This document shows, in pieces, positions 55,001 to 64,000 of a stretch of DNA of 64,000 nt. Within the stretch, counting starts at the first letter, position 1, and each line of letters starts with the position of its first letter. The translations under genes were made by a program, and so were the position numbers. Source of the DNA: Rhizomys pruinosus (taxonomy: Eukaryota > Chordata > Mammalia > Rodentia > Spalacidae); the NCBI GenBank assembly GCA_009823505.1, contig VZQC01010425.1, positions 161,509 to 225,508 of the forward strand. The letters are read 5' to 3'. The notes below the pieces were generated by a model. It searched no databases. It had not been told where the DNA came from and saw only the letters and a program-made list of their open reading frames with translations.

Positions 55001-58000
55001 TTTTCACACTGTATTACACACCACATTACCCCAAATTTTTTTTACTGTGTGTGAGTGTACTGTTGTCTGCATGTATGAGTGTACTGTCTGCATGTATGAG
55101 TGTACTGTCTGCGTGTATAAGTGTACTAACATGTATGAGTGTACTGTCTGCGTGTATGAGTGTACTGTCTGCATGTATGAGTGTACTGTCTGCATGTATG
55201 AGTGTACTGTCTGCGTGTATGAGTGTATTGCATGTATGAGTGTACTGTCTGCATGTATGAGTATACTGTCTGCATGTATGAGTGTACTGCATGTATGAGT
55301 GTACTGAATGTATGAGTGTACTGTCAGCATGTATTAGTGTACTGTCTACATGTATAAATGTACTGTCTGCATGTATGAGTGTACTGCATGTATGGAGTGT
55401 ACTGTCTGCATGTGTGAGTGTACTGCATGTATGAGTGTACTGTAGGTTGGTGCACCTCTGTTGTGCAATGCTGCGGAGGTCAGAAGAGAGTGTTGGATTC
55501 CCCTGGAACTGGAGTTAAAGACGGTTCTCAGCCTCCATGTGGGCTCTGGGAATTGAACACAGGTCCTCTGCAAGAGCAGTCGGTGCTCTTAATCACTGAG
55601 CCATCTCTCCAGCCCCGCATTACCTGATTTTACACACAAGGAAAATAATTCTCAGAAAGCAGCAGAGGTGGGGTTTGGACCCAGTTCTCATTCCTTTCTT
55701 TGTCTCTTTGTCCCTTTCACAGCTCTGAGCAAGAATGGGTGTGTGTGTGTAGTTATGGAGTCAGGCCGTGATCAAACAACAAGGACCTTTCTGTGGTAGA
55801 TCCGCCTGCCTCTGCCTCCCGAGTGCTGGGATTAAAGGCTTGGAGAAGCCTGGCGTGGTGGCGCCCACGACTAATCATAGCACTTGGGAGGACGAGGAAG
55901 GCGGATCTTTGTGGAGCCTTACAAGCCTCGTGCCATCGCCATAGTGTCTAGTGATTCAGAAGAGCGTCGCACCCCCTCCAGGGCTTCTCCCCCTTTCTTG
56001 TTCCCTCCCTTCTTTCTTCCTCGATTCCTTGTGCTACAGTTGTCACCCCACAGGCTGTCGCGGGGCCCTTTACCCCCCTTTTTTCTAGCGGCTCTTGATG
56101 ACAATCCCTTCTTCGCCTCTCATCAGACCTTTCTTTTCCTTCCTATACCAAACCCCACTCTTTCCCCCCCTAATTTCATCCCCCCTATTCATTAAACCTC
56201 AATACAATCAAAATAAACCCTTAGAAAAATAAAGCTGAAAATTAAAAAAAAAATTTTTTTTTTTAATTTTTTTTTTTTTTTTAATTTTTGTAATCGTGTT
56301 TATGAAGTACTTTCTGCATGCAGGTTTGTGCACCCGTGTCGTGCAATGCCGCAGAGGTCAGAATGAGGGTCTTGAATCCCCTGCAACTGGAGGTGTCTCC
56401 TGGAAATTGCGCTAAAGTTTCAAGACAGTTCTCGGCCCCCGGCCATGTGGGTGCTGGGGATCGCAACCCGGGTCCTCAGCAAGATGCGCGTGGTGCTTAC
56501 TTAACCGCTAGGCCATCTCTCCAGCCCCCAGAATTTTTTAATTTTTTTAATGCTACATCATTTTGGCTACAAAATAACAATAAAGAAACTGTTTTCAAGC
56601 ATCTGTGTTTTCTTTTTTTTGCAGAAAACAAATAGTTTTTCAAAGCAGTTACTTCACATTCATTTGTTTAAAGCTCTTTTCTTTGTTTTGAGAAACACTT
56701 TATCTTTTTTTCTTTAAAAATAAAAAAATACTTTATTTTATTTATTTATTTATTATTATTATTTTTTTTGTGGTCTTTTCCGGACAGGGTCTCCCTTTTA
56801 GCCCCCCAGCTTGTCCTGGCACTACTTTGTAGACCAGGAGGCTGGCCTTGAACAACAAAAGATTCTGCCTGCCTTCCTGCCTCCCCAAGTGTAGGTTAAA
56901 GGCGTGCGCCACACGCCTGGCTTTTTATTTTTTTTTGTGTTGAATGTATGTTGTGAGTGTTTTGCCACGATGTAATTGTCCAGTGCAATGCAACGTGCAG
57001 GTCAGAGAGAGGGTTCGGATTCCGGAACTGGAGTTTCTCCTGGATTGTGGAGTTACAGGCGGTTCTCTGCCACCATGTGTGGCTGCTGGGGTCGAATCCG
57101 CGGGTCCTCTACATAGCGGCAGTTGGCGCCCTCTTAACTGCTAGGCCATCTTTCCAGACCCGTAAACCACTTTCTCTTTCTAATCTGAGAGCCAAAGTAT
57201 ACGCAATTTTATTTCATAAAATGTAAAAATTTCACTTCCTAACTGAAAAATTTTAATCCTATTGTTTATTTATGTGTATGTTTTTTTTTTACGTGCACTC
57301 CATCTTGCCTATTACGCGAGGCAGAAAAGAAGGCATGGATCCCGAAAGAGTGGGGGAAGGAAAGGGAACAAGCATTGGAGCATTCTTTTTTCTTGGAGGG
57401 GGAGCCGTCCATGCGACAGGTGGTTAGCCATCAGGTGGGTGCTAAGAACTGAACACATGTCCTCTGCAAGAGCAGCCAGGGCTTAACGTGCTGGCCAGGG
57501 TCGCTCCAGACCAGTCGCTGTGTTGTTGTTTTTTGCTGTGTTTTGGTCTTTTTGCAGGGGGCTCCCTTGTAGAACCAGGCTGGCCTAGAACTTTCTTGAT
57601 GGGCGACCAGGGGGCGGGGAGACTCAGAGGAGATGCCCACGGCCGGCGGCCTCGGAACGGCAAGGAGGCAAAGGCGGGTGCCGTGGCCACCACACCCCAT
57701 AAACAGCACGAAAAGGGGGAAAAAGCACTGTGGTGGTGGCGGAGAGAGTAACGCCTAGCGGGGTAAAAGCGCCGATCCGGCGGCTTGCAGACGGGACCGG
57801 GGTTTTCGGCCCCGAGCACCTCACATGGCGGCCAAAAATCTGGCTGAAAAACGCTCAAGGCCAGGGAGAAACTCCAGGCCCAGGGGGCAAGCCCAAATGA
57901 CCCTCGGCTGACCGCCGCGCATGCACGGACACGGGTGCACCGACCTTGGCTAGGCAGACAGGACATGCAGACACCAGACAGAAAGAAAATTAATAAAAAA

Positions 58001-61000
58001 ATTTAATTAAAAAAATAAAACAGCAACTTTCGTTAAACTAATGGTTGCCTTTGTTTTGGGATATAAACCAGGTCCCTTGTGGTTGGAGGTCCCATAATTT
58101 TCAACATTAAAAAGTGTCAGTCCGTGGGCGGCGGGGGGGGGGCACGCCTTACCCTAGCCCACTTGTTTTGGGTGAGGCAGCAGGAGCCAAGCGGATCGTG
58201 TTGCGTCAATCCGGGCCAAGACTGCTGGTCTACAGTAAGTTTCCAGAACACCTGGGAGCTGACTCGGGAGATCTCCCTTGTGTCTCGAATAGACAAAAAA
58301 AAAAAAAAAAGTGTCATTGTTTTTGTGTTAATCACTGGCCAATGTGTATAGAACAAGAAGCTGCAGAATGCTTATCCCTGAATAGGACACCTATTTCAAA
58401 CTTCTGCCTCTCAAGGCTCAGTGATCATTGAAAAAGATGGGGCAGAAAGGATCTAAGAGCCAGAAGTGATGGATGACCATAATAAAATAGAATTTTCCAG
58501 ACAGCTAGTCAGTTACACATATGAATTCACAATAAAGGTGACAGCATGCACAAGTCCTATACAAACTCAAACCAGACAGAATCCCAGCATCGACATGGGG
58601 AAATGGGTAAGAAATCTCAACTAACCTAAAGAGCTTCTGGCAACTGACGGCTGCTGGGAGGGGTGAGACAGTCTCTTAGAGGGCGGGGCTCTTGGCAGGG
58701 TGCCCAGACTCTAGGGGATGGATCTATGCTGAGGGACATGTGGGGACACAAATCAGACTTTCCAGGTTGTACTGTGGAGTACACTGAATTGGATGAGGGT
58801 CAGTGGGGGATGAGATCTAAATACTATCAAATTATAGTACATGAAAATTACAAAAAGTCAATAAATTATTTTAAAGTATCACTGTGATACTAGAGGTATT
58901 TACAAACGCATTATACTAGATAAGTTGAAGTAAAAGAATGAATGATAAGGCCACTGCCAACCTGCCACTCCTTTGGAATTCCCACATTTCTCTTGGGAAA
59001 TCTCAGTTCACATACAACATGTGTCCTTTGATAAACAATACAGTGAGAGTCACTGTTCTGAAGTATTAAATAGAAATTAAATGATAGCTTTTTTTTTTTT
59101 TTGAGACAGGGTCTCACTGTAGCCCCAGCTGGCCTTGAACTCACAGAGATCTGCCTCCCTCTGCCTACCTAGTACTGGGATTAAAGGTGTGTGCTACCAT
59201 GCTCAGCAATGATAGCATATTAAATAATAGAAAGCATGTTTCTTTCTCATTGTTTTAAGATAAAAAATAAAACACAGGCCAAGCCCTAACGCAGTCCTCC
59301 TCTACTCCAAAGGACCATTTTGTATTTTAAGTTTTCACTGTTTTTTTTCTTTTCTTCAGACATCTAATTCAGACTGGACTTCAATCTGAGGTATAACTCA
59401 GATGGTTTTTGAATTCCTGACCCTCCTGCCCCACGCTCCCAAGTACTGTGATTCAAAGGACTACTCCATTTTGGAGAGTACTGTTTCATGATTTAAGAAA
59501 AGTTTCTTTGATGAGTAGTGCAAGCTACATTTGTCTGTGAATATAAAGATAAGACATTTAGAGTATAGTAAACTATGCTGGTCTCAGAAAGTGACAGTAG
59601 TGGTTTCTTTTCTTTTCTTTTTTTTTTTTTTNCCTACCTGGAGAAAAATGATTCTCTGTCAGCATCCACTGATTGTAGCTGTTCATTGAGAGACAGGGAC
59701 CCCATGAACTTTTCCCCATCCACACTGGCATGTCAAATGGTTTTGCCATTATTCAGATATCGTTTAGGCACCATATGGGTAGAGGCTTCGTTGTAGGTTC
59801 AGCGTTCACCCGATCATGTACTAAGAACGGGGAAATTTGTCGCCACTCATGGCTTGCCATAGTCCTTCCCTCTCTTCCTTATGTTCCTTGAGTCTTAGTG
59901 TAGAGATTACATTGAAGATGAGTCACTTAAGACTGAGCAACCTCATAGTCACACTCATTCTATCTCTGCAGTTTGATCACTTATTGGGACTTTGTAAGTA
60001 CCTGTTATATAGTGAAGGCTACATAAGAAAAATCAAGGTGCCAAGCAAGAGAAACCTTCCTCTGAGTTGGTGGCCAGGGTAGTCCAAGAGGACGCCCAAA
60101 GACACAGAGAGGTATGGCACAGCCCTCAATTGTCCTCCCAAACGTGAGAGGTGAACCCTATTGCGGAAGACAACAGTAAACCTACAAACCAGACTATTGC
60201 AACAATTGAGCTGAAAGTGACATGGAAGCCTCCTCCCACCCAGCCTCCTCCCCGAAAAAAGCAAGCTGTCATAGAGGAGAAAACCAATCAGTGGTAAGCC
60301 ACAGCAGTGGCTGGCTAAGCAAATGATCTCTTTTGGTAATCTTGAGGGTAAGGAACAGCTGTCTGACTAGACAAGGCCCTCTCAACAAGAGGGAATCCAT
60401 ACATGCATGTAAAACTCTAAGTAAACATAGCCAAGAACATGTTTGGAGAGGTGGTCATAGACCTTAGAAAAGAAACCACTGAATGCGTGTGTTTTGTGTT
60501 TGGGTGTGGCACACACCTTTAATTAATCCTAGCCCTTGGGAGGCAGAGCAGGGTGGATCTTTTGTTATTTTCACAAGGCAGCCTGGGTCTACAGAGTTAA
60601 GTTCAAGGACAGCTGGTTCTACAGGAAGACCGCTGGTCTCGAAAGGACCAACCTGTAGCCCCAGCTGTCCTGGAACTCACTCTGTAGACCAGGCTGGCCT
60701 TGAACTCACAAAGATCCACCTGCCTCTGCCTCCCAAGTGCTAGGATTAAAGGTGTGTGCCACCACACCCGGCAGTAGTGGTTTCTTTTCTAAGGTCTATG
60801 ACCACCTCTCCAAACATGTTCTTGGCTATGTTTACAGTACCATGCATGTATGGATTCCCTCTTGTTGAGAGGGCCTTGTCTAGTCAGACAGCTGTTCCTT
60901 ACCCTCAAGATTACCAAAAGAGATCATTTGCTTAGCCAGCCACTGCTGTGGCTTACCACTGATTGGTTTTCTCCTATGACAGCTTGCTTGTCTTCGGGGA

Positions 61001-62354
61001 GGAGGCTTCCATGTCACTTTCAGCTCAATTGTTGCAAGTCTGTGTTGAAGTTATGTTGTCTTCAGCAATAGGGTCTCACCTTCAAGTTCTGGGAGACAAT
61101 TGAGGGCTGTGCAATAACTTGTGTCATTCTGGGAGTCTCTTGGGCTACCCTGGCCAACAACTCAGAGAGGTTTCTCTTGCTTGGCACCTTGATTTTTCTT
61201 ATGTAGCCTTCAGCTATATACATGTACTTACAAAGTCCCACAAGTGATCAAAATGCAGAGAATGAGTGACTATGAGGTGCTCAGTCTTAAGTTACATATC
61301 TAAAATGTAATCTCTACACTAAGACTCAAGGAACATCAAGGAAGAGAGGGAAGACTATGAAAGCCATAGAGGCGACAAGTTTATACGTTCTAGACATGAT
61401 AGGGAAGCTGCACCTACACACGAAGCCTCTACAATATGGTAGCCTAACAAGATCTGAATAATGAAAAACCAGTTGACATGCCAAGGGAAGGGAAAAGTTC
61501 ATGGGGTCCCTGTCTCACAATGAACAGCTACAATCAGTGGATGCTGAGAGAGGGAACATGAGTTTTTCCCAGGGGCTAGCTTAGTAAGCGGTTCTATAAT
61601 CCCAAGGGAGAACCATTAAGTGCATCATATACATAAGTATGTGCATTATGTATATAATTATGTATATTTACATGCATGTATATACATTTAACAATAAAGA
61701 AGAGGACAAGAAATTGTGAGGTGGGGGAGAACATGGGAGGAGTTGGAGGAGGGCTGGGAGGGGTAGAAACGATACAAATACAATACACATATGCAAAATT
61801 CTCAAAAAAGAAATGAGCTTGCTATGCACTTCTAGAACCAGCTAGCTACTCAGGAGACAACAGAGCAAGATCCACAGAAGATTCGTGTCAGTTTCTCACT
61901 GTAACTTGTGGTATCTTTTCAGCAACATGCTTCTGGAGCAAGCTTTGGAGGTAGACTTCTTTCACATAGCAGGCCACTGTCTCTCTCTGTCTCCATGCCC
62001 AGACTATCACTTTATTGATGGAAAAGGAAGATGGAAAAGCTAGGACAGCAGCAAGGTGAAGCCTTCCTTGATGACTGGGATCTCAGGATATGATAACATT
62101 GTAATTATTTAAACTTACTAAATACAACTTCTCAGTACCAACAGAATGTGCAGCAACAAAGTTACTTGTTGATGCCTCTTTCAGAGATGGGCTCAGTAGT
62201 TTATGGGGAAAGCTGTCATCCCTTGTATTAAAAGAAATTATTACAAAAAGGAATCACTTTTGAAGAAACCATATTGTATTAGTGGTGAGGAGGGAGCTAA
62301 CTCACCTGGGGAGCAGGTGACTGAATCCTTGAGTTGCTTGGCTTTGGTTGTCAC
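51992..62354 (-). CDS. DNAJC1: DNAJC1 (ERdj1/MTJ1), C-terminal three exons
   Basis: Join on the minus strand of 62306-62354, 54440-54882 and 51992-52060, with GT-AG introns and matched phases (1, then 0), giving about 186 residues and a TGA stop. DNAJC1 is a single-pass ER-membrane J-domain co-chaperone: the lumenal J domain stimulates BiP, and the cytosolic part carries two SANT domains reported to bind ribosomes and serpins. The J domain, membrane segment and first SANT domain lie beyond the right edge. Visible here are the end of the region after SANT1, an acidic stretch (EDEEAEATEGE), basic clusters (RPRRRKPAR, RGKRQK) and the complete second SANT domain with Trp in AWTQNQQ and DRWDKIA. 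The gene converges on MLLT10, as in human 10p12. Confidence 0.95.
52434..52695. repeat. 34-bp minisatellite, about 8 copies
   Basis: The unit is tggagggtgggaagtctccc followed by tgttcctaccagca, in the last DNAJC1 intron. Because 34 is not a multiple of three, the three plus frames rotate through the same peptide. One copy has a 4-base gggt insertion. Confidence 0.96.
52834..52893 (-). mobile_element. B1 tail-half fragment
   Basis: Antisense T run, gtcttttcgagacagggtct and cagctgtcctggaactt, then cut off. Confidence 0.85.
52894..54250. other. DNAJC1 last intron, unique
   Basis: About 1.35 kb with no SINE. A small duplication of tttcaatttcatcatttt around a T run lies at 53545-53581. Confidence 0.55.
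54251..54312. repeat. (TCAG)n and (TG)n microsatellite
   Basis: About 11 TCAG units followed by about 8 TG units, 128 bases from the donor end of the 54440 DNAJC1 exon. Confidence 0.95.
54440..54882 (-). CDS. DNAJC1: DNAJC1 penultimate exon (acidic/basic linker and SANT2)
   Basis: Acceptor tttcctag precedes 54882 and donor gtgggt follows 54440 on the minus strand. The exon completes Gly and reads MVRLLELKSTVQNSRTIKLG, then an acidic stretch, the basic run RPRRRKPARLPEGGIKVEPE, KRQKDFDISEQNESSDEES and the start of SANT2 (AWTQNQQKLLELALQQYPKG, SDRWDKIAKCVPFKSK). IKVE fits the SUMO-acceptor consensus. It ends in phase 0. Confidence 0.96.
55037..55443. repeat. 21-bp minisatellite derived from a B2 tail
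   Basis: The unit is tgcatgtatgagtgtactgt plus c, about 19 imperfect copies. Some lack the gtctgc piece. It is the B2 tail motif expanded in place; the rest of the B2 follows directly. Confidence 0.95.
55444..55617 (-). mobile_element. B2 SINE (short subfamily), body
   Basis: Antisense from taggttggtgcacctctgtt to catctctccagccccg; its tail is the adjoining minisatellite. Confidence 0.94.
55799..55915. mobile_element. Two inverted B1 pieces
   Basis: An antisense piece (55799-55839) is followed by a sense piece (55849-55915) with unusual changes (ggaggacgaggaaggcggat). Confidence 0.75.
55916..56270. other. Unidentified C/T-rich sequence with A-rich end
   Basis: Pyrimidine-rich, ending in aataaaccc, aataaagctg and an A run. 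It could be a retroposed 3' end, but no family was recognised, and the local base quality looks poor. Confidence 0.4.
56281..56528 (-). mobile_element. B2 SINE, indel-rich
   Basis: Antisense with many single-base insertions (gaatgaggg, cctgcaactggaggtgtctcc) not seen in copies elsewhere. Confidence 0.9.
56762..56922 (-). mobile_element. B1 SINE, indel-rich
   Basis: Antisense; scattered one- and two-base insertions and deletions. Confidence 0.88.
56935..57162 (-). mobile_element. B2 SINE, indel-rich
   Basis: Antisense; ends gctaggccatctttccagac. Confidence 0.88.
57262..57490 (-). mobile_element. B2 SINE, indel-rich
   Basis: Antisense, heavily altered; tcaggtgggtgctaagaact and cctctgcaagagcagccagg remain. 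Confidence 0.75.
57510..57708 (-). mobile_element. B1 SINE, indel-rich
   Basis: Antisense; gtagaaccaggctggcctag is visible. The centre (57598-57660) is unusually GC-rich, with altered B1 words. Confidence 0.65.
57735..58020 (+). mobile_element. B2 SINE, indel-rich
   Basis: Sense; cctagcgg, catggcggcc, gacacgggtgcaccgacct and an A-rich tail remain. Homopolymers are lengthened. Confidence 0.85.
58112..58311 (+). mobile_element. B1 SINE, indel-rich
   Basis: Sense; a 10-base G run replaces the head, and ctggtctacagtaag and gtctcgaatagac remain. aagtgtca flanks it. Confidence 0.8.
58440..58880 (+). mobile_element. Probable L1 3' UTR fragment
   Basis: Resembles the sense L1 ORF2-end/3' UTR region: tggcaactgacggctgctgg, a G-rich block, and an end with gtcaataaatt. 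No open frame is retained. Confidence 0.55.
59087..59208 (-). mobile_element. B1 SINE, shortened
   Basis: Antisense; aatgatagc flanks it on both sides. Internal segment deleted. Confidence 0.92.
59341..59465 (-). mobile_element. Old B1-like remnant
   Basis: Weak antisense similarity after a T run. Confidence 0.4.
59632..59632. other. Single N, assembly join
   Basis: An ambiguous base at the end of a T run, exactly where the fold-back arm starts. Confidence 0.95.
59633..61577. repeat. Large near-palindrome (fold-back)
   Basis: 59633-60648 is the indel-rich reverse complement of 60649-61577, including a mirrored B1 pair at the centre. Matching words include agacagggaccccatgaact (about 59691) and its complement near 61500, and ccaagaacatgtttggagag (60431) with its complement near 60806. 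No unique spacer separates the arms. Confidence 0.95.
60500..60648 (+). mobile_element. B1 SINE, noisy mirror copy
   Basis: Sense B1 with many insertions (ttaattaatcc, cttttgttattttcac). It is the mirror image of the clean antisense B1 that follows. Confidence 0.9.
61690..61822 (+). mobile_element. Probable L1 3' terminus
   Basis: tgggaggagttggaggaggg followed by acaaatacaatacacatatg and aattctcaaaaaagaaatga matches the typical L1 3' end. Confidence 0.55.
61823..62300. other. DNAJC1 intron, unique
   Basis: Nothing recognised before the 49-bp exon. Confidence 0.5.
62306..62354 (-). CDS. DNAJC1: DNAJC1 49-bp exon
   Basis: On the minus strand acceptor ttgaaacag precedes the exon and donor gtgagt follows it. 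It reads VTTKAKQLKDSVTCSP plus one base of a Gly codon, which the next exon completes. It matches the segment after the first SANT domain of DNAJC1. The exon is too small to be seen as an open reading frame and was found by matching phase and family sequence. Confidence 0.88.
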
Positions 62355-62499
62355 CTGTTTCAAAACATAAAAAGCAAGATACCTTACTTTCCACATGCCT
62401 TACAGGTGGCCTAACTTCGTTCATGTCAGGTCCATGTGAATGCAGGAGTCATGAAGTCATAAGCTCATAAGACCCTCATTTCTTTTTTTTTTTAAGACC

Positions 62500-62641
62500 C
62501 TCATTTTTTTTTTTAATTATTATTTATCTTTGTATGTGTATGAATGTACTGTCTGCATGCAGGTCTGTGCACCCGTGTCGTGCAATGCCGCGGAGGTCAG
62601 AAGAGGGTCTCGGATTCCCCTGGAACTGGAGTTCTCCTGGA
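62500..62641 (-). mobile_element. B2 SINE cut off at an N
   Basis: Antisense insertion-subfamily B2 that stops at gttctcctgga; the promoter half is absent and an A run follows the N. Confidence 0.93.
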
Positions 62642-62642
62642 N
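62642..62642. other. Single N, assembly join
   Basis: An ambiguous base in the middle of a B2, followed by 20 A residues that do not belong at that point of the element. Confidence 0.95.
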
Positions 62643-62850
62643 AAAAAAAAAAAAAAAAAAAATTCTCTATGCACTACAAAGCAACACCAAATTATATAAC
62701 AGTACACTGGGGCAGCTCAACCCTAGAAACAATATATTTCCCGTGAGTGTGCTTGATGGTCTTTATTACTTAAAAATGGTAAAATATTGTATGTCCCATT
62801 CTGTAGCTTAATTTTTGTCATTTAACAATGTCTTAAAGATCTAACTACAT

Positions 62851-63000
62851 TTTTTTTTTTTTTGACGCAGAGTCTGCCTGTAGCTCCAGATGGCCTGGAA
62901 CTTGCTACATAGACCAGGATGGCCTTGATCTCACAGAGATTTGCTTGACTCTGCCTCCCTCTGCCTCCCAGTGCTGGGATTAAAGGCATGCACCCAGCAT
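62851..63000 (-). mobile_element. B1 SINE
   Basis: Antisense, with a duplicated cctccctctg piece and a shortened 5' end. Confidence 0.9.
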
Positions 63001-63025
63001 ATTTTCCTTTTAAAAAGTGAAATTG

Positions 63026-63234
63026 GGGCTGGAGAGACGGCTCAGTGGTTAAGTGTGGGTACTGCTGCTTCGAAGGACTCAAGTTTGGTTGCCAGCACCC
63101 ACACTGGGCAGCTCAAATCTCCCTATTACTCCAGCTCCAGGGGATCCCACACCATCTTCTGGCTGGGAATCAAACCTCAGACCTCTGCAAAAGCAGCCAG
63201 TTCTCTCTTAACCACTGAGCGATCTTTCTAGTCC
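63026..63234. mobile_element. B2/B3 sense head joined to antisense head
   Basis: A sense B2 (63026-63160, ggggctggagagacggctca) runs directly into an antisense promoter half (63161-63234, ending gagcgatctttctagtccc), giving an inverted composite with terminal complementarity. Confidence 0.8.
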
Positions 63235-63299
63235 CTAGTCAGAGTTTTCTAATACAGACCTATCTGAACAATTTCCCAAATTACAAAACATTATTACAG

Positions 63300-63450
63300 C
63301 CAGGTGTGGTGGCACACACCTTTAATCCTAGCACTTGGGAGGAAAAGGCAGGCCAATCTTTGTGAGTTCAAGGCCAGCCTGGTCTACATAGCGAGCTCCA
63401 GGACAGCTGGAGTTACAAAGAGACCCTCTCTCAAAAAGACCAACAACAAA
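63300..63450 (+). mobile_element. B1 SINE
   Basis: Sense, with an A/C-rich tail continuing to 63490. Confidence 0.94.
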
Positions 63451-63581
63451 AAAACAAAACAAACAAAAAAAAAACCCAAACAAAAAAACATTACTCCAGA
63501 AAATTTTATCGTGCCCCTAAATTAATCTCTATTTTGCCATATCCAATCATTGTTCTGATTCTGTTTCTAATTATTTATTTA

Positions 63582-63790
63582 TTTTTTTATGTGTATGAAT
63601 GTACTGTCTGCATGTAGGTTTGTGAACCCATGTTGTGCAATGCCAGGGAGGGCAGAAGAGTGTTTCGGGATTCCCCTGGAACTGGAGTCAAAGAGGGTTC
63701 TCAGCCACCATGTGGGTGCTGGGGATCGAACCCGGGTCCTCTGTAAGAGCGGTCGGTGCTCTTAACCGCTAGGCCATCTCTCCAGCCCCC
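63582..63790 (-). mobile_element. B2 SINE (short subfamily)
   Basis: Antisense, full length. Confidence 0.95.
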
Positions 63791-63816
63791 TGCTTCTATT
63801 TTTTTTTTTTTTTTTA

Positions 63817-64000
63817 CTTTCATATGTGTATGAATGTATTGTCTGAATGTAGGTCCACCCGTGTCATGCAATGCTGTGGAGGTCAGAAGAGGGTGTTGGA
63901 TTCCCCTGGAACTGGAGTTAAAGACGGTTTTCAGCCGCCATGTGGGTGCTGGGGATCAAACCCAGGTCCTCTGCAAGAGCAGTCGGAGCTCTTAACTGCT
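63817..64000 (-). mobile_element. B2 SINE, cut by window edge
   Basis: Antisense, short subfamily; the last promoter bases are outside the window. Confidence 0.94.

Larger units (their letters stand above)
59595..60790 (-). mobile_element. B1 SINE broken by an assembly join
   Basis: cagtagtggtttcttttct occurs at 59595-59613, before a T run that stops at the N (59632), and again at 60772-60790 after an antisense B1 body (60649-60771). These are the two target duplications of one B1. The sequence 59633-60648 between tail and body does not belong to it. Confidence 0.85.

Noticed and set aside
55004..55330. Cys/Val/Ser/Met-rich and His/Thr-rich frames
   Set aside because: Translation of the 21-bp minisatellite on both strands.
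57442..57966. 174-codon minus frame in GC-rich sequence
   Set aside because: Lies across indel-rich B1 and B2 copies; it reflects sequence errors and SINE content.
59633..61577. Genuine long inverted repeat or hairpin element
   Set aside because: Asymmetric error load, an N at the boundary and split B1 target duplications favour an artefact, though read data are needed.

Overview
The window is nuclear DNA from a muroid rodent. It is packed with B1, B2, B3 and B4/ID short interspersed elements in both orientations and has AT-rich introns with GT-AG splice sites. It carries the tail ends of two convergent vertebrate genes. The B1 and B2 copies are not the standard mouse or rat consensus: the B2s carry a tail motif 'gtatgaatgtactgtctgca' and fall into at least two subfamilies. 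I therefore suggest a cricetid, gerbilline or spalacid rodent; the species cannot be fixed from sequence alone.

Left part (1 to about 40,320, + strand): the 3' half of MLLT10 (AF10), a chromatin reader and DOT1L cofactor. Ten coding exons (12041-38637) encode about 508 C-terminal residues. They include the octapeptide-motif/leucine-zipper region that binds DOT1L (exon at 32334) and a glutamine-rich C terminus with an 11-residue polyQ run. A 3' UTR of about 1.7 kb follows, with two candidate poly(A) signals. No MLLT10 exon is visible in 1-12040. That intron holds an antisense processed pseudogene of UBE2I (UBC9) at about 5425-6410.

Middle (about 40,320-51,865): intergenic DNA between the convergent genes. 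It contains SINEs, an old L1 ORF2-derived fragment (44590-45245), a 27-bp minisatellite (about 13 copies) and a 52-bp minisatellite (about 31 copies, 1.6 kb). Unique stretches here show no recognisable gene.

Right part (51,865-64,000, - strand): the 3' end of DNAJC1 (ERdj1/MTJ1), an ER-membrane J protein. Three coding exons are present: a 49-bp exon (62306-62354), a 443-bp exon (54440-54882) and a 69-bp terminal exon (51992-52060). They encode the linker, an acidic/basic region and the C-terminal SANT domain. Its introns carry a 34-bp minisatellite and a 21-bp minisatellite grown from the tail of a B2 element.

Assembly quality falls after about 55.8 kb. SINEs between 55.8 and 58.3 kb are full of small indels, as in uncorrected long-read sequence. 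Single Ns mark joins at 59632 and 62642. A 2-kb near-palindrome (59633-61577) splits a B1 whose target-site duplications sit at 59595 and 60772, so it is most likely a fold-back read artefact. No previously undescribed biological system, CRISPR array, tRNA or rRNA gene was found. The most informative anomalies are the fold-back, the minisatellites, the nested SINE insertions and the MLLT10 polyQ tract.
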